From Bacillota bacterium (GTDB lineage Bacteria; Bacillota; Bacilli; Alicyclobacillales; SLC66), in NCBI GenBank assembly GCA_021820825.1, contig JAKADD010000163.1:1-5972 (forward strand): 5,972 bases of DNA. Reading direction: 5' to 3'. The first letter of the stretch is position 1. Every line of letters begins with the position of its first letter. The position numbers were made by a program, and so were the translations under genes. Shown piece by piece: positions 4,467 to 5,972 of the stretch. Below the pieces are notes generated by a model. It was not told where the DNA came from. It saw only the letters and a list, made by a program, of their open reading frames with translations, and searched no databases.

Positions 4467-5972
4467 TTGGCAAAACGGGATCGTATGACGCTGCCTGTCA
4501 AGGTTGGCGATCAGATCGATGTAACGGTGGAACGTCTGGGATATCGCGGTGAGGGTGTGGCCCGCCATCAGGGTGTCGCCGTTTTCGTGGATGGGGTGCT
4601 GCCCGGTGAACAGGCCGCAGTGCGAATTACGCGAGTTGCGCGGTCGCACGCGTTCGCAACAGCGCTGCGCATCGCGGCAACCTCGCCCGCCAGGGTCGCG
4701 GCGCCGTGTCCAGTATTTTCGATATGCGGGGGCTGCCAGGTGCAGCATCTTTCGTATGAAGAGCAGTTGCGTTTCAAACGGCAGGTCGTGAAAGACGCCC
4801 TCCAGCGCATCGGCAAATTCGACGCCGCTACCCTGGACAGGCTTGTGCGGCCCACCGTCGGACAGGCGGACCCCTGGCGGTATCGCAATAAAGTGAGCGT
4901 CATGGCCAAAGCGCGCGAGGGCCGATTTGTGGCTGGGTTTGTCGAGGAAGGCACGCACGAGCCGGTTGAACAGGAGGAGTGCCTGATCCGGCCTGCGGCC
5001 TATGACGATATGCTGGGAACGTTGGTTCGACTGCTCGAAGAATTGGCTGTTGAACCGTTCGCGGAGGATGTCGGAACAGGATCGGTTGCGGAGATTGCGA
5101 TACGCTCCACACGGGCGGGCGATGTGATGGTCGTCTTCAGGACCGCCGCGCCGCTGCGGTCGGCCGGCGCGGAACTGGCGCGCAGGCTCGCTCAGGAGAT
5201 GCCCGCAGGGTACAGGCTTGCCAGTGTTGTCGAGCAGGCGACTTCCCGGTCCGGACAGGGCCGCGAGTTCGGGTCGAGAGACGGATCGGGGGCTGGGCCG
5301 GGAATTGGTTCGGTAGGCGGGTCGGGAGCAGTATTGGAAACTGCGTCGGGAGCAGGTCATGGGCGCACTGGGGCGCGACCGGACAGGCTGATCTGGGGCT
5401 CGCCGATCATCATTGATACAGTGGGAGAAGCGACTGAAGCGACTGAAGCGGGAGAACTGGGCGAGTTGCAGGTACAGGTTTCCGCAGCGTCATTTTTACA
5501 GGTCAATCCTGCGCAGACGGACCTTCTGTATCGCCAGGCCCTTGCCATGGCGGACATCGGCCTTGACGATATCGTGTTTGATCTCTACTGCGGCATCGGC
5601 GCATTGTCGCTTCTGGCGGCCAAACGCGCGCGCGCTGTGTATGGCGTGGAGAGCGCAGCAACCGCCACGGCGGACGCGGCCGCAAACGCCAGACGCAACA
5701 GGATCGGCAACGCCCGCTTTATCACCGGGCGCGCAGAGAATGCGGTTCCGTTGCTCATAGAGGAGGGCGGAATCAGACCGAACGTGGTTCTGCTGGATCC
5801 TCCGCGCTCCGGTTGCGAGGCAGACGTGTTGCTCGCGCTGGCAGCGGCGCAGGTTGCCCGCATCGTCTATGTGTCGTGCAACCCGGCCACGCTGGCCCGC
5901 GACTTGCGTATCCTGGCCGATCACGGATACGTGCTCGGCGATGTGGCGCCAGTGGACATGTTTCCGCAAACG
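4467..5972 (+). CDS. rlmCD: 23S rRNA (uracil-5-)-methyltransferase, TrmA/RumA family, RlmCD (YefA) type; 3' end cut by the window
   Basis: This enzyme transfers a methyl group from S-adenosylmethionine to C5 of uridines; in Gram-positive bacteria one enzyme (RlmCD) modifies 23S rRNA U747 and U1939. The frame is open for 502 codons to the right edge. An N-terminal TRAM RNA-binding domain spans about residues 8-70. The iron-sulfur cysteines are Cys81, Cys87, Cys90 (CPVFSICGGCQVQHLSYEEQL) and Cys172. The Rossmann-like catalytic part has FLQVNPAQ (344-350), the SAM loop FDLYCGIGALSL (371-382), DPPRSG (444-449) and the catalytic Cys471 in YVSCNPATLARDL. The window stops in DMFPQT, just before the conserved catalytic Glu, so roughly 20-25 residues are missing. 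The protein is longer than B. subtilis YefA (about 459) because of a Gly/Ser-rich insertion near 258-306 and an EAT-repeat insertion near 321-333. The start is TTG; no other in-frame start exists between a TGA at 4449 and this codon, and the ATG at 4485 is the alternative. RlmCD rather than RlmD or TrmA is inferred from the neighbourhood with dgkB. Confidence 0.92.
   Translation, partial: MAKRDRMTLPVKVGDQIDVTVERLGYRGEGVARHQGVAVFVDGVLPGEQAAVRITRVARSHAFATALRIAATSPARVAAPCPVFSICGGCQVQHLSYEEQLRFKRQVVKDALQRIGKFDAATLDRLVRPTVGQADPWRYRNKVSVMAKAREGRFVAGFVEEGTHEPVEQEECLIRPAAYDDMLGTLVRLLEELAVEPFAEDVGTGSVAEIAIRSTRAGDVMVVFRTAAPLRSAGAELARRLAQEMPAGYRLASVVEQATSRSGQGREFGSRDGSGAGPGIGSVGGSGAVLETASGAGHGRTGARPDRLIWGSPIIIDTVGEATEATEAGELGELQVQVSAASFLQVNPAQTDLLYRQALAMADIGLDDIVFDLYCGIGALSLLAAKRARAVYGVESAATATADAAANARRNRIGNARFITGRAENAVPLLIEEGGIRPNVVLLDPPRSGCEADVLLALAAAQVARIVYVSCNPATLARDLRILADHGYVLGDVAPVDMFPQT
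5319..5355 (+). repeat. Short direct repeat in the Gly/Ser-rich linker of the methyltransferase
   Basis: GTCGGGAGCAG occurs at 5321-5331 and again at 5345-5355, 24 bp apart and so in the same reading frame; extended by two bases to the left the match is 12 of 13. Both copies sit in the low-complexity segment absent from typical homologues, which suggests growth by slippage or local duplication. Confidence 0.65.
5427..5450 (+). repeat. 9-bp tandem repeat (GAAGCGACT, 2.7 copies) in the methyltransferase
   Basis: Two exact copies of GAAGCGACT (5427-5435 and 5436-5444) are followed by a partial copy, GAAGCG (5445-5450). It encodes Glu-Ala-Thr, Glu-Ala-Thr, Glu-Ala. The unit is a multiple of three, so gain or loss of copies would not break the frame. 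Confidence 0.85.

Noticed and set aside
3406..4473. A 355-codon open frame on the minus strand opposite dgkB.
   Set aside because: It lies wholly opposite a gene with clear DgkB motifs, has low-complexity Arg/His/Gln-rich composition and no recognisable motif. Long antisense frames are expected in GC-rich coding DNA.
4293..5360. A 355-codon open frame on the minus strand opposite the methyltransferase.
   Set aside because: The plus strand carries a 502-codon frame with Fe-S, SAM and catalytic Cys motifs. The minus frame is rich in Arg, Ser and Pro, shows no family signature, and also overlaps the end of dgkB.
1..5972. Search for mobile elements, CRISPR arrays, tRNA/rRNA genes, T-box or other riboswitch leaders, and a novel multi-gene system.
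   Set aside because: Nearly every base is in a recognised core gene. No terminal inverted repeats, regularly spaced repeats, cloverleaf or leader structure were seen, so an undescribed system is not supported here.

Overview
The window is a dense, one-directional block of housekeeping genes from what looks like a moderately GC-rich member of the Bacillota (Firmicutes). Three things point there: the B. subtilis-like DgkB protein, the neighbourhood gatC-gatA-gatB-dgkB-rlmCD, and strong AGGAGG-type ribosome binding sites with many GTG/TTG starts. From memory, B. subtilis has nearly the same order, with yerO and yerP between gatB and dgkB. A GC-rich Bacilli lineage such as the Alicyclobacillaceae would fit, but the genus is a guess because no database search was possible.

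Layout, all on the + strand: (1) 2-217 is the C-terminal end of a WecA/TagO/MraY-type polyprenyl-phosphate sugar-1-phosphate transferase. (2) 239-3532 is gatC, gatA and gatB, which encode the tRNA-dependent amidotransferase; gatC abuts gatA and gatA abuts gatB with no bases between. (3) 3538-4434 is dgkB, a soluble diacylglycerol kinase. (4) 4467-5972 is a TrmA/RumA-family 23S rRNA m5U methyltransferase (RlmCD type) that runs off the right edge. Gaps are 21, 0, 0, 5 and 32 nt, and no terminator or convincing promoter was seen, so the block reads as one operon whose promoter lies to the left of the window.

GatCAB converts misacylated Glu-tRNA(Gln) (and in many bacteria Asp-tRNA(Asn)) to the amidated form. 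The methyltransferase modifies 23S rRNA, so both serve translation. DgkB recycles diacylglycerol left by lipoteichoic acid synthesis, and the left-edge transferase starts cell-wall polymer synthesis on undecaprenyl phosphate, so both belong to envelope metabolism. No functional link between the two themes is shown by the sequence beyond co-location.

I found no mobile element, CRISPR array, RNA gene or undescribed multi-gene system. The unusual features are local: an Ala-rich insertion in GatA, a Gly/Ser-rich insertion plus a 9-bp tandem repeat in the methyltransferase, and a changed His motif in the transferase. Four of the five visible starts are also not ATG. No stretch over 300 bases lacks a gene.
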